Below are positions 1-7,167 of a stretch of DNA of 20,642 nt, piece by piece. Source of the DNA: a virus; IMG/VR virus record IMGVR_UViG_3300042945_001635, positions 1 to 20,642 of that record; one strand, given 5' to 3'. The translations under genes and the position numbers were made by a program. Positions within the stretch are counted from its first letter, which is position 1. Each line of letters opens with the position of its first letter. Under the pieces are notes generated by a model. It was not told the origin of the DNA. It did not search any database and saw only the letters and a program-made list of their open reading frames with translations.

Positions 1-180
1 TAAGATTCTCTTCAATACCAACTCCACCATCAACTATTAATGCTCCAGTGTCTTTATCTGTTGATGATGTTGTACCAAATATTTTAGCATCCTGACCAAC
101 ATTAAGATTCTCTTCTATCCCAACACCACCGTTTGTAACAATCAGTGCTCCAGTGTCTTTATCTGTTGATGATGTTGCAC
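1..180 (-). repeat. Imperfect tandem repeat of about 102-105 bp inside the fibre-like gene
   Basis: Positions 41-72 and 146-177 are identical over 32 bases, a period of 105. The matching element starting at 1 and at 103 has a period of 102. The 3-base difference corresponds to a Thr-Asn pair in one copy against a single Asp in the other. The protein unit is STDKDTGALIV-x(1-2)-GGVGIEENL plus a linker. The array is cut by the window edge, so the copy number is unknown. Confidence 0.8.
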
Positions 181-616
181 TATTAAAAGTAACATCGCCA
201 TCAACATCTAAAGTTGCATCAAATTCAACTCTTTGTGTAGCATGAAGATCTCCAGTAATATCTAATTTATACGCTGGATTTGTCAATCCAAGACCAGTCA
301 ATCCGACAGGAGTAACAACTAAATCTTGTCCAGTAAGACCTACTTGAAATCTATTGAATAGATTTGTAGTTCCAATACCGACATTAGTGAGTCTATAGAT
401 TGGAGCAGATGATCCAGATCCAACATACCCCCATAAATCTTGTGTTTGAATATCTGCAATCCAGTTTGGATTACTCGCATTTACTGTAGGTATTAAAGTA
501 TCTGTTCCAACACCTAAACTATTTGTCTGAACAAAATTTATAGCAGCAAATGCTTGTGCTAAATCATTTGTTGGTATGAATACTCCCTGGTCCTGAACAT
601 AAAAATAATTTGGCAT
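1..616 (-). CDS. Repeat-containing tail fibre-like structural protein (C-terminus cut by window edge)
   Basis: The frame is open from the ATG at 616 to the left edge, giving 205 residues without a stop, so the gene is partial. The N-terminus (MPNYFYVQDQGVF) is followed by a Gly/Asn/Thr-rich beta-type sequence with fibre-like phrases such as TNVGIGTT and LDITGD. From about residue 145 a module of 34-35 residues begins (STDKDTGALIV, then GGVGIEENL) and starts again before the edge; a longer array probably lies outside. Such modules occur in cyanophage structural and fibre proteins, so a virion surface or fibre role is inferred; the receptor or partner is unknown. It is the last gene seen in the leftward tail cluster and has its own late promoter motif at 638-645. 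Confident that it is coding, moderate on role. Confidence 0.75.
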   Translation of the reverse strand, partial: MPNYFYVQDQGVFIPTNDLAQAFAAINFVQTNSLGVGTDTLIPTVNASNPNWIADIQTQDLWGYVGSGSSAPIYRLTNVGIGTTNLFNRFQVGLTGQDLVVTPVGLTGLGLTNPAYKLDITGDLHATQRVEFDATLDVDGDVTFNSATSSTDKDTGALIVTNGGVGIEENLNVGQDAKIFGTTSSTDKDTGALIVDGGVGIEENL

Positions 617-637
617 TTTAATTCTTTATGTTAAAAA

Positions 638-645
638 TATTTATG
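638..645 (-). promoter_or_regulatory. T4-type late promoter motif (CATAAATA)
   Basis: Read on the minus strand, the gap between two structural genes contains CATAAATATTTTT, ending 21 bases before the ATG at 616. It matches the NATAAATA late promoter form used by T4-like phages with a phage sigma factor and gp33. The same 13 bases recur at 18228-18240, which supports a shared signal. There is no -35 box, as expected for this promoter type. Confidence 0.6.
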
Positions 646-656
646 GATAATAATTA

Positions 657-1280
657 TCATTCCGGATAAAGTGGAACTCCCTCGTCTAAAATGAAAATTC
701 CCTCAGAGTATGTGGAAAGTCCTACTACTGTACCAAATCCAACTCCCGGTGATGCACCATCGACAATAAGAGGAATCCAACGAATTCCACCAATATCTCT
801 GGACAGTTGATATCCATTTCTTCCGGGAACATTTACTGAGTCATAAATATTCTCATCTATTTTTACGCTTCCGGCAATATCAAGTCTTTGTTGGGGAATT
901 GCACTCCCAATACCAACTTGACCGCTAACTATAGTATTTCCAATTACATCAAGTGATTGTTTAGGTGAAGTGCTTCCTATTCCTACTTTACCAGTTAAAA
1001 AAGGAAGTCCCTCAAGATCTGCAATTGCTCTTAATACCGTTCCCCCAATCCCAACATCTAATCTTTTCCTAACTGTTAAAATTCCTACATTTAAATTTCC
1101 ATTAATATAAACATCAGATAAAAATTCTGCATTTCCTTTAACTTCTATATTTTGAAATACTTCGGTGACATTTTTGGTTTCAAAATCATAATAAAGAGTT
1201 CCATAAATGTAAACGTCCTTAAAGAACTTAGCATCTTCATTAAAATATGCCTGTTGTCCGGTTACATTAATATTTGACAT
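657..1280 (-). CDS. Fibre-like virion structural protein (207 aa)
   Basis: This is a beta-rich protein with two near-identical repeats, VGIGSTSPKQSLDVIG (about residues 99-114) and VGIGSAIPQQRLDIAG (about 122-137), and a degenerate RLDVGIGG at 73-80. The N-terminal half alternates hydrophobic and polar residues around asparagines (DVYIYG, DVYINGNLNVG), as in trimeric beta-structured fibres. GIGT-S-P...LDV-G phrases are common in phage tail fibres and their C-terminal regions. It starts at 1280, one base after the stop of the spike-like gene, so it is probably co-transcribed with the baseplate genes and incorporated in the tail. There is no enzymatic motif. The exact T4 counterpart cannot be named from sequence alone. 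Confidence 0.75.
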   Translation of the reverse strand: MSNINVTGQQAYFNEDAKFFKDVYIYGTLYYDFETKNVTEVFQNIEVKGNAEFLSDVYINGNLNVGILTVRKRLDVGIGGTVLRAIADLEGLPFLTGKVGIGSTSPKQSLDVIGNTIVSGQVGIGSAIPQQRLDIAGSVKIDENIYDSVNVPGRNGYQLSRDIGGIRWIPLIVDGASPGVGFGTVVGLSTYSEGIFILDEGVPLYPE

Positions 1281-1281
1281 T

Positions 1282-1890
1282 TTATAATCCTACAATTGAA
1301 GTTACATTGCCACCAATGCCAATATCACCACTATCAACGAATACATCAGCAATATTAAATGCTGCATCAATAACATCAGAACCAACAAATGTTCCGGCAA
1401 AGACTTGAGCACCCCAATTAGTATTCTTTGGTACTAGATTTCCGGTTAGTGCGTCACAATCTGCCTTATTTGCTTTGAGTAGGATTCTTCCGGAACCAGA
1501 ATCTAATGTAATATTTCTCCCTGCTTTAATATCTACATCTTCATCTGCGTCAATCATAATATTTTGAGCACGAATTCTTACTCTTCCATTTTTTTCTGCG
1601 GTTATACAAACATCACCATTTCTTCCACTAATAATAATATCTACACCATTTGACTCACTTTTTTGTCCGGCAATAATTTCTATTGATCGGTCATTGTATA
1701 TTCTATAATTTCCACCTTCAGCCAATCCGGTAAGACAAACATCATTATTATTAGTTACGGCATAAAGATTATAAACTTCAGTACCATTACAACCCATTTG
1801 AGGATTGTTCATATCTATTCTGAACTTTGGTCCAAAACTTGTTAGACTTCTTCCCTGCCAGTTTTGTTTATCAAAAGGTCTTTCTGCCAT
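1282..1890 (-). CDS. Beta-helical baseplate spike-like protein (gp5 C-terminal-domain-like, 202 aa)
   Basis: Residues 82-140 are short beta strands alternating with turns: GVDIIIS, GDVCITA, GRVRIRA, NIMIDA, DVDIKAG, NITLDSG, GRILLKA. This is the pattern of the triple-stranded beta-helix at the C-terminus of T4 gp5 and of VgrG-type spikes. The N-terminus opens with PFDKQNWQGRSLTSFGPKFRIDM and has no hydrolase motif. The gene begins one base after the stop of the gp5-like OB hub gene, so the needle seems to be a separate polypeptide rather than a domain of gp5. By inference it forms or caps the membrane-puncturing needle under the hub. Four cysteines (34, 52, 95, 145) are notable in a phage structural protein. 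An alternative is a different small beta-helical baseplate component. Confidence 0.65.
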   Translation of the reverse strand: MAERPFDKQNWQGRSLTSFGPKFRIDMNNPQMGCNGTEVYNLYAVTNNNDVCLTGLAEGGNYRIYNDRSIEIIAGQKSESNGVDIIISGRNGDVCITAEKNGRVRIRAQNIMIDADEDVDIKAGRNITLDSGSGRILLKANKADCDALTGNLVPKNTNWGAQVFAGTFVGSDVIDAAFNIADVFVDSGDIGIGGNVTSIVGL

Positions 1891-1891
1891 T

Positions 1892-3937
1892 TTATGTTAC
1901 ACAATCTATTACTTGTTTTACTTCACCTTGGAACTCTGCTGGCGGCGTATCTAGTATGGGTCTTAATATGGCACCAGAACCAGTATCAGATTCAATAGTA
2001 ATCACCGGAAGATCATTCACAATAACTATAGTATTTATTGGTTGAATCTTAGTAATAGAACCCTCAAATATTTCAATAGAATATTCATTATCAAATTGAT
2101 CGGTTGCCTTATCACCATTAATATAATTCCTTCCAGGATTTTGAATAATAATTTTATTCACACTATAATTTCTGGCAATTAATGATTGTGTTTGATTCTC
2201 GGTTAAACTATTAATTACAGTATCTGCGGTTGTAGATACGGAATTATCATATAAATCTCCCGTTGGATAATTTTCACCTTCGGATACAATATAAATTGAA
2301 TCAACTTCTCCGGCATCATTAATGGTTGCTCTGGCAACTGCACCATATCCCTGATTACAATTATCCATAATCTCCACGAATGGTGGGAATCTATATCCAG
2401 AACCTCCATTTGTTACTTTTGTACCAATAATACTTCCGGTTGAACCAGAAATTGCTCCAATTAGTGGAATTGCAGTAGCACCAGATCCACCACCACCAAA
2501 AATAGTCACAACAGGGGCACTACAAAATAGTGGTGGTCCGGTATAGCAACCACCAATTTGATTTGGAATATTGTTTATCGTACTAAATGCACCCGCAATT
2601 CCTGAGACTCCACTCAATACATCACCAGAATTTGCTATTGCATTAGTAGTATTTGCATTTTCAAGAATTTCATCAAAACTAGGTGCGGGTGCATTTGCCG
2701 GTCCAGAACCAATTATCCATTCATCAACAATACCATTAGATTTTCCTTTACTCTGGTTACAATCAAATAATCCAACAAGACCTTTGATTGAATCTATACT
2801 ATTACGCAAAAATCTATCAACACTAAATGATGGAACAAATTCTAAAATTGGCTGAATTCCTGCAAGTGAGTCACTTAATCCGCTTGATATTTTATTAATA
2901 ATATCATTAACGAGTACTCCAGTAAATTGATTTGCGGCACAAGAAACAAAATTTTGAACATTATCAACTGCAGAATTAAGTATTTCTCCTATGAGACTGC
3001 CAAGACCACTTACGATTGCACCGGCAACACAGGAGATTGCCTGTTCTACTGCTTTAATTGGATTAACCATCGCAGTTTGTGCGGCAACACCAGCAAGATG
3101 AGCAGCTGCAGGATTTTGAGTTGCCGCTAAAACTATACTATAAACTGAATCATAAAGTAATTTGAGACCACTATTTAATATTGGTATCATACCTTTATAC
3201 AATCCATTTACCATATTACCGACAAGACCGTTTGTAATTGCCTGTATCTTGTCAGTTACACGAGTAATTTCATTTGCAATATCCGTAAAGATTGCGGGTG
3301 CCTTAACCTTATTCAGTAAATTACCAACCTCAGTAGATATTTTGCCAATAATAGTATTGTTTACTGTATTTCCAAGTTGAATTTTATCACCAATTGCACT
3401 AAAAGAAGAAATCTCATCAGATGCAATTGATTCTGCTTGTTGTGGTGAGACACTTCTTGGAGATTTTTGAGCATCTGCATTTTGTTCAAGTGATTGGTCA
3501 GGTTTTAGTGTGCCATTTGGTTTTTTAACCTTACTAGTATATCCAGTAAAAGGTATAAAAGGTCCAGCATAATCCCCAGAAGGAACTTGTGAAGTTCTTC
3601 CGAAGCATCCCATAATAACCGGAATCTGAGCATTATCACCATCCAGGAAGAATCCAAATACAGTATCACCAGGAGATACTTTTACTGAAGTTGCATTATT
3701 TCCTGCTCCAGTACCTGAGGTTGTTGGCAATAAACACTGTGCCCAGGGTAAATCTTCATTCGGAAGTTCTACCGTATTATAAGGATGATATCCCATAATA
3801 CGAACCTTAAATCTATTTCCCCATCCTGCTCCATTAATTTGACCACCATGAGACGATTCTGGTGGAATTTGACCTACCCACCAACGAAATCCATCTCTTC
3901 CTAGAAAATTACTTTTGAGTAATGATTCGTCTATCAT
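1892..3937 (-). CDS. Baseplate hub protein, gp5-like OB-fold, lacking a lysozyme domain (681 aa)
   Basis: Residues 18-115 resemble the N-terminal OB-fold of T4 gp5 (WWVGQIPPES, GNRFKVRIMGYHP, LPWAQCLLPTTSG, VSPGDTVFGFFLDGD, PVIMGCFGR). T4 gp5 has a lysozyme domain next; here there is a long Ala/Ile/Asn-rich, partly helical middle region (about 160-460) and no recognisable lysozyme motif. The C-terminal part has three copies of a G-x-x-Y turn motif: NGGSGYRFPP (510-519), GENYPTGD (554-561) and GRNYINGD (602-609), suggesting beta repeats. It starts at 3937, overlapping the stop of the gp27-like gene by ATGA and preceded by a strong AAGGAGAG ribosome site. It probably forms the central hub with the gp27-like protein. 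The family call is firm for the OB part only. Confidence 0.75.
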   Translation of the reverse strand: MIDESLLKSNFLGRDGFRWWVGQIPPESSHGGQINGAGWGNRFKVRIMGYHPYNTVELPNEDLPWAQCLLPTTSGTGAGNNATSVKVSPGDTVFGFFLDGDNAQIPVIMGCFGRTSQVPSGDYAGPFIPFTGYTSKVKKPNGTLKPDQSLEQNADAQKSPRSVSPQQAESIASDEISSFSAIGDKIQLGNTVNNTIIGKISTEVGNLLNKVKAPAIFTDIANEITRVTDKIQAITNGLVGNMVNGLYKGMIPILNSGLKLLYDSVYSIVLAATQNPAAAHLAGVAAQTAMVNPIKAVEQAISCVAGAIVSGLGSLIGEILNSAVDNVQNFVSCAANQFTGVLVNDIINKISSGLSDSLAGIQPILEFVPSFSVDRFLRNSIDSIKGLVGLFDCNQSKGKSNGIVDEWIIGSGPANAPAPSFDEILENANTTNAIANSGDVLSGVSGIAGAFSTINNIPNQIGGCYTGPPLFCSAPVVTIFGGGGSGATAIPLIGAISGSTGSIIGTKVTNGGSGYRFPPFVEIMDNCNQGYGAVARATINDAGEVDSIYIVSEGENYPTGDLYDNSVSTTADTVINSLTENQTQSLIARNYSVNKIIIQNPGRNYINGDKATDQFDNEYSIEIFEGSITKIQPINTIVIVNDLPVITIESDTGSGAILRPILDTPPAEFQGEVKQVIDCVT

Positions 3938-5277
3938 TTTCTCTCCTTATTATTGACTCCAAAAGTATCTCTCAGCAATTTCATCGAAGTATAGGAATTA
4001 TTGACATTAAAATGGTGGCAAAGTTCCTTAATCATATATAGACCACTTGTTTCGGAATCATGTTCTCTCTTGTCTGTTTGTGAGACGGCAGGAAATAAAC
4101 ACTCAATAACATCCCCCGCTCTCAAATCTATATTTCCCGGAACCATTACATTTAAGGTTTGAGTAAAAAGAATATTATATCTCATTAAAGATTGAGATTG
4201 GTATAGTGATGGGTCGGCATTTTCGGATTTTGATACTTCTTTTTCTACGGTTCCGATATCTAAAATAGCGGTAATAATTCTAGAAGGAGCATCACCAAGA
4301 GATAAATCAGAACCCTCTGATATTTTAGGAAGTCTTAAATCTGTTCCGCCAAGATTTTCTGTTTTATTAGCATAGTCCTCCAACTTAAAAAGTCCCCTTT
4401 GAGGATCCGTAAATGTAAAGTCTAGAGGATTAAAAAATGTTCTTTGACTTGCATAGGTTCCAAGACGAAGTTTCTCAATTAAATTTTGATTTTTTTCGGT
4501 ATTATAATTCAGAATCTTAAACTCATTATTAACCTTTTCATTATTATCATCATAAGAAACGGTTGTTGGACTATAAACATAAGTTGCCTTTGGTTTTTGA
4601 GCGATTAGATTATCAATTGCACGAAACTGAAATCCATCACGAGTTTGATAAAATACAAATCCGGCAGTTGCATCTCCAGAAACCACAGGAACACCTTTAG
4701 ATGCCAACCAAATTAGTGTGGTAAATGGTTTTCTCATATTTCCAATAAAACCATACTTATTGGAAGTTTCATCAATTGTTCCGATACTATCAGTTTTTAG
4801 AACATCGGTTAAGATTTTACGAACTGACTCACTAATCTTCGATGATGTCGAATATTTTCTCATCACTCTTGAGGTTTCGTTCGTAATTGCCTCTCTTGAA
4901 ACTAGATTTAGAGTGAAACTTTCTTGTTGTGCCTCGGAAATTACATCCGTAATACTTGAAACATAAAGATATTTTTTTGGATTATTTGAGAAATCTAGTG
5001 ATTCTCTTCCGGGAACATTTCCGGCAACTTTCATCGAAAGTCTTTCACCACCACGAAGAGGAAGACCATTATAAATTGATTGCCTTTCTCCGTCTTGGTT
5101 CTTAAAGGATGTGATTGTTTCTCCGGTATTAACTACTTTGAGTCTGGCAGTAATTGTTGGAGAAAAAATATCCTCAAAATATTCAAGTGCAATCGTACCA
5201 TTTTTGATGTCAATCGTTCTTTTTTGGTCGTTTGACTCAAGAACTAGTTCTTCATATAGGGATTTACTAATTGACAT
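3934..5277 (-). CDS. Baseplate hub protein, gp27-like (447 aa)
   Basis: The N-terminus (residues 1-60: RTIDIKNGTIALEYFEDIFSP) and the C-terminal region (MVPGNIDLRAGDVIECLFPA, SGLYMIKELCHHF) resemble T4 gp27 and the related gpD-type hub proteins, which form the trimeric ring holding gp5 under the tail tube. T4 gp27 is 391 aa, so this version is slightly longer. Position is strong support: it lies between the tail hydrolase gene and the gp5-like gene, overlapping the first by TAATG and the second by ATGA, which implies translational coupling and matched production of hub partners. No transmembrane or enzymatic motif is seen. Confidence 0.7.
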   Translation of the reverse strand: MSISKSLYEELVLESNDQKRTIDIKNGTIALEYFEDIFSPTITARLKVVNTGETITSFKNQDGERQSIYNGLPLRGGERLSMKVAGNVPGRESLDFSNNPKKYLYVSSITDVISEAQQESFTLNLVSREAITNETSRVMRKYSTSSKISESVRKILTDVLKTDSIGTIDETSNKYGFIGNMRKPFTTLIWLASKGVPVVSGDATAGFVFYQTRDGFQFRAIDNLIAQKPKATYVYSPTTVSYDDNNEKVNNEFKILNYNTEKNQNLIEKLRLGTYASQRTFFNPLDFTFTDPQRGLFKLEDYANKTENLGGTDLRLPKISEGSDLSLGDAPSRIITAILDIGTVEKEVSKSENADPSLYQSQSLMRYNILFTQTLNVMVPGNIDLRAGDVIECLFPAVSQTDKREHDSETSGLYMIKELCHHFNVNNSYTSMKLLRDTFGVNNKERK

Positions 5278-7166
5278 TATAGGTAAGCGAGGTCGAGTAG
5301 AAGTTTATTACGCATAAAATTATTTAACAAGGCAAATTCACTTATTTGCGGAGACCCTCCACCAGAAGAACCTCGACCACCAGAATACATCATTTGCCGT
5401 GCAGGAGATGAAGGATTTTGAGAAATAATCACCGTTGGTCCGGTTCTCTCTGGTGCTAATGATTGAGTTATTTGTGGATTTTGGGGAGTTCCGGTTGGAG
5501 TTATTTGTGCCGGTGATGGGGATGGTGGTTGTTGTCTTGCTATAGATGGAGGAACTCCACCCTTTTCAATAGTCTTAATATAATTTGTAGGATCTAAAAG
5601 TCTACTTCCGGAATATAATTCAATATGTAAGTGTGTTTGATCTCCAAGATCTACCAATCTTCCTATTCTTTGCCCCGCAGATACCTTTTGTCCGGGTCTT
5701 ACTGATGGAGTCATATGTAAATATCTTACTGAATATCCATCATCCTGATCTATCACCATTCCACTATCATATTTTGTTCCACCAACATAATCTCTTGAAG
5801 AAACAACTCCACCACGAATTGCAACTACTGGTATTCTTGGGTCACTTCCTCGTTTCCAATTAGACTCTGTAATATCAATACCAAGGTGTTTTCTAGATCC
5901 TCCATCTCTAGAAGCTCCAAATTTTTGACTTTCCCCACCTTTAAATGAACCTTGGGGTAATGGTCTAAAAGATTGACCCATTCCTGGAGTTGCTTGTTGT
6001 TGAGATCTTGTTGTTCCAAAATTTGGAGTAGATCCAATGATATTTTGAGAATAGTTCCAATCCCACCCAAAATAATTATCTCCAGATTTTCTTAAAATCT
6101 GCCCTCTTCTATTTTTTTTAGAATAATTTGTAAAATCAGTTCTACCCTGAACAAATTCAACTGCGTTCTTTTGCAATGTTGGATTTGTTAAGTTAGCGGC
6201 AACACTTTTTATAGCACCAACACTCATATCAGATGCTTTTGCTGCAGACTCTGCATCTGTAATATTAATCCATTCTGGATTTGGTTTTCTATCCCCCCTT
6301 TTTCTTGGATAATCCCAAGTTGGTTGATATTGCCCCTCTGCTATAATCAATTCTCTTATGGTTTTTCCAGAATATGCACCAGATGCAAGTCTATTATAAA
6401 TTGACTGAGCCACATCTGCTCTTCCTTGAGGATCTCCGTCTTCTCTAGCAGCAACAGCAACTAAAGTCCAAAAATCTGAACTCCCCCCACTAACAGTTTC
6501 ACTACCACTATAAGGTGCCGATGTTTCATAGGCACCTTCATCAGTAATTCGAGTTCCAGTCGCCGGAGCATCCTCACCAGAAGCAATACCCTCGGTTAAT
6601 GGAGTCGTGAGCAATTTAATGGCATCCTCAAATCCAGTTCCCCAATTATCTACACTTAAATTTAGTTCATCAAAAGCAGTTTTAACTCTTCCAGAAGTAT
6701 CAAGAAAATCAAATGTCATTAGATTTGTTAAGGGCGCACCCAAAAGTCGTGTGAAATCTTTAAATATATCAGTGCTTTTTACAATAAAGTTTCCAAGTAT
6801 CTGACCCATCTGTTGAGTTCTGGCAATAAACTCCTTACCCATTGAAATCCAGGTGGGTAGATTATTAATTATCCATCCTGCGGTCAAATAACCAAGAAAT
6901 CCTACTAATCTTCCAAAAAATCCTTTGGCACTACCGGAAATTAACTGTGCAGGTCCACGAGGTCTTGTTACAAGATTAGATGCCTCAAGTTCATCCTCTC
7001 TTTGTTTTCTTCTTTCATTTTCTATTCTGCGACTTTGTAAGATTGTTTTATTTTGAAATATTTCTTTTCTAACTCTTGTTCTATTGAGTAAAATACTCTG
7101 TAACTTTTTTATTGTTTTTGTCGAACCTGTCGGAACTTTTGATTGAAGTGGTGATGAGATTGCCAT
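5277..7166 (-). CDS. Tail protein with SleB-like and M23 peptidase peptidoglycan hydrolase domains (629 aa)
   Basis: A basic N-terminal helical region (1-70) leads to a hydrophobic segment with FGR at 84-86 and GWIIN at 97-101. Residues 230-375 look like a SleB/cell-wall-hydrolase domain (VAVAAREDGDPQGRADVAQSIYNRL pattern, candidate catalytic Glu242; YFGWDWNY near the end). Residues 415-532 look like a LytM/M23 metallopeptidase: HLGID supplies His427 and Asp431, and HLHIE supplies His512 and His514, the usual zinc and catalytic set. A Pro/Gln/Ser-rich tail follows. The enzyme should cut peptidoglycan during tail penetration, replacing the lysozyme domain of T4 gp5. The gene sits between the tape-measure-like and gp27-like genes, one base after the former's stop, so the product is probably in the hub or tail lumen. 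Domain calls are confident; location is inferred. Confidence 0.8.
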   Translation of the reverse strand: MAISSPLQSKVPTGSTKTIKKLQSILLNRTRVRKEIFQNKTILQSRRIENERRKQREDELEASNLVTRPRGPAQLISGSAKGFFGRLVGFLGYLTAGWIINNLPTWISMGKEFIARTQQMGQILGNFIVKSTDIFKDFTRLLGAPLTNLMTFDFLDTSGRVKTAFDELNLSVDNWGTGFEDAIKLLTTPLTEGIASGEDAPATGTRITDEGAYETSAPYSGSETVSGGSSDFWTLVAVAAREDGDPQGRADVAQSIYNRLASGAYSGKTIRELIIAEGQYQPTWDYPRKRGDRKPNPEWINITDAESAAKASDMSVGAIKSVAANLTNPTLQKNAVEFVQGRTDFTNYSKKNRRGQILRKSGDNYFGWDWNYSQNIIGSTPNFGTTRSQQQATPGMGQSFRPLPQGSFKGGESQKFGASRDGGSRKHLGIDITESNWKRGSDPRIPVVAIRGGVVSSRDYVGGTKYDSGMVIDQDDGYSVRYLHMTPSVRPGQKVSAGQRIGRLVDLGDQTHLHIELYSGSRLLDPTNYIKTIEKGGVPPSIARQQPPSPSPAQITPTGTPQNPQITQSLAPERTGPTVIISQNPSSPARQMMYSGGRGSSGGGSPQISEFALLNNFMRNKLLLDLAYL

Positions 7167-7167
7167 A

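Noticed and set aside
2027-2040. Late promoter-like AATAAATA on the minus strand inside the gp5-like gene
   Set aside because: It lies within coding sequence, and an 8-base AT-rich motif is expected by chance in a window of this size. It is about 140 bases before the next start, farther than the intergenic motifs.
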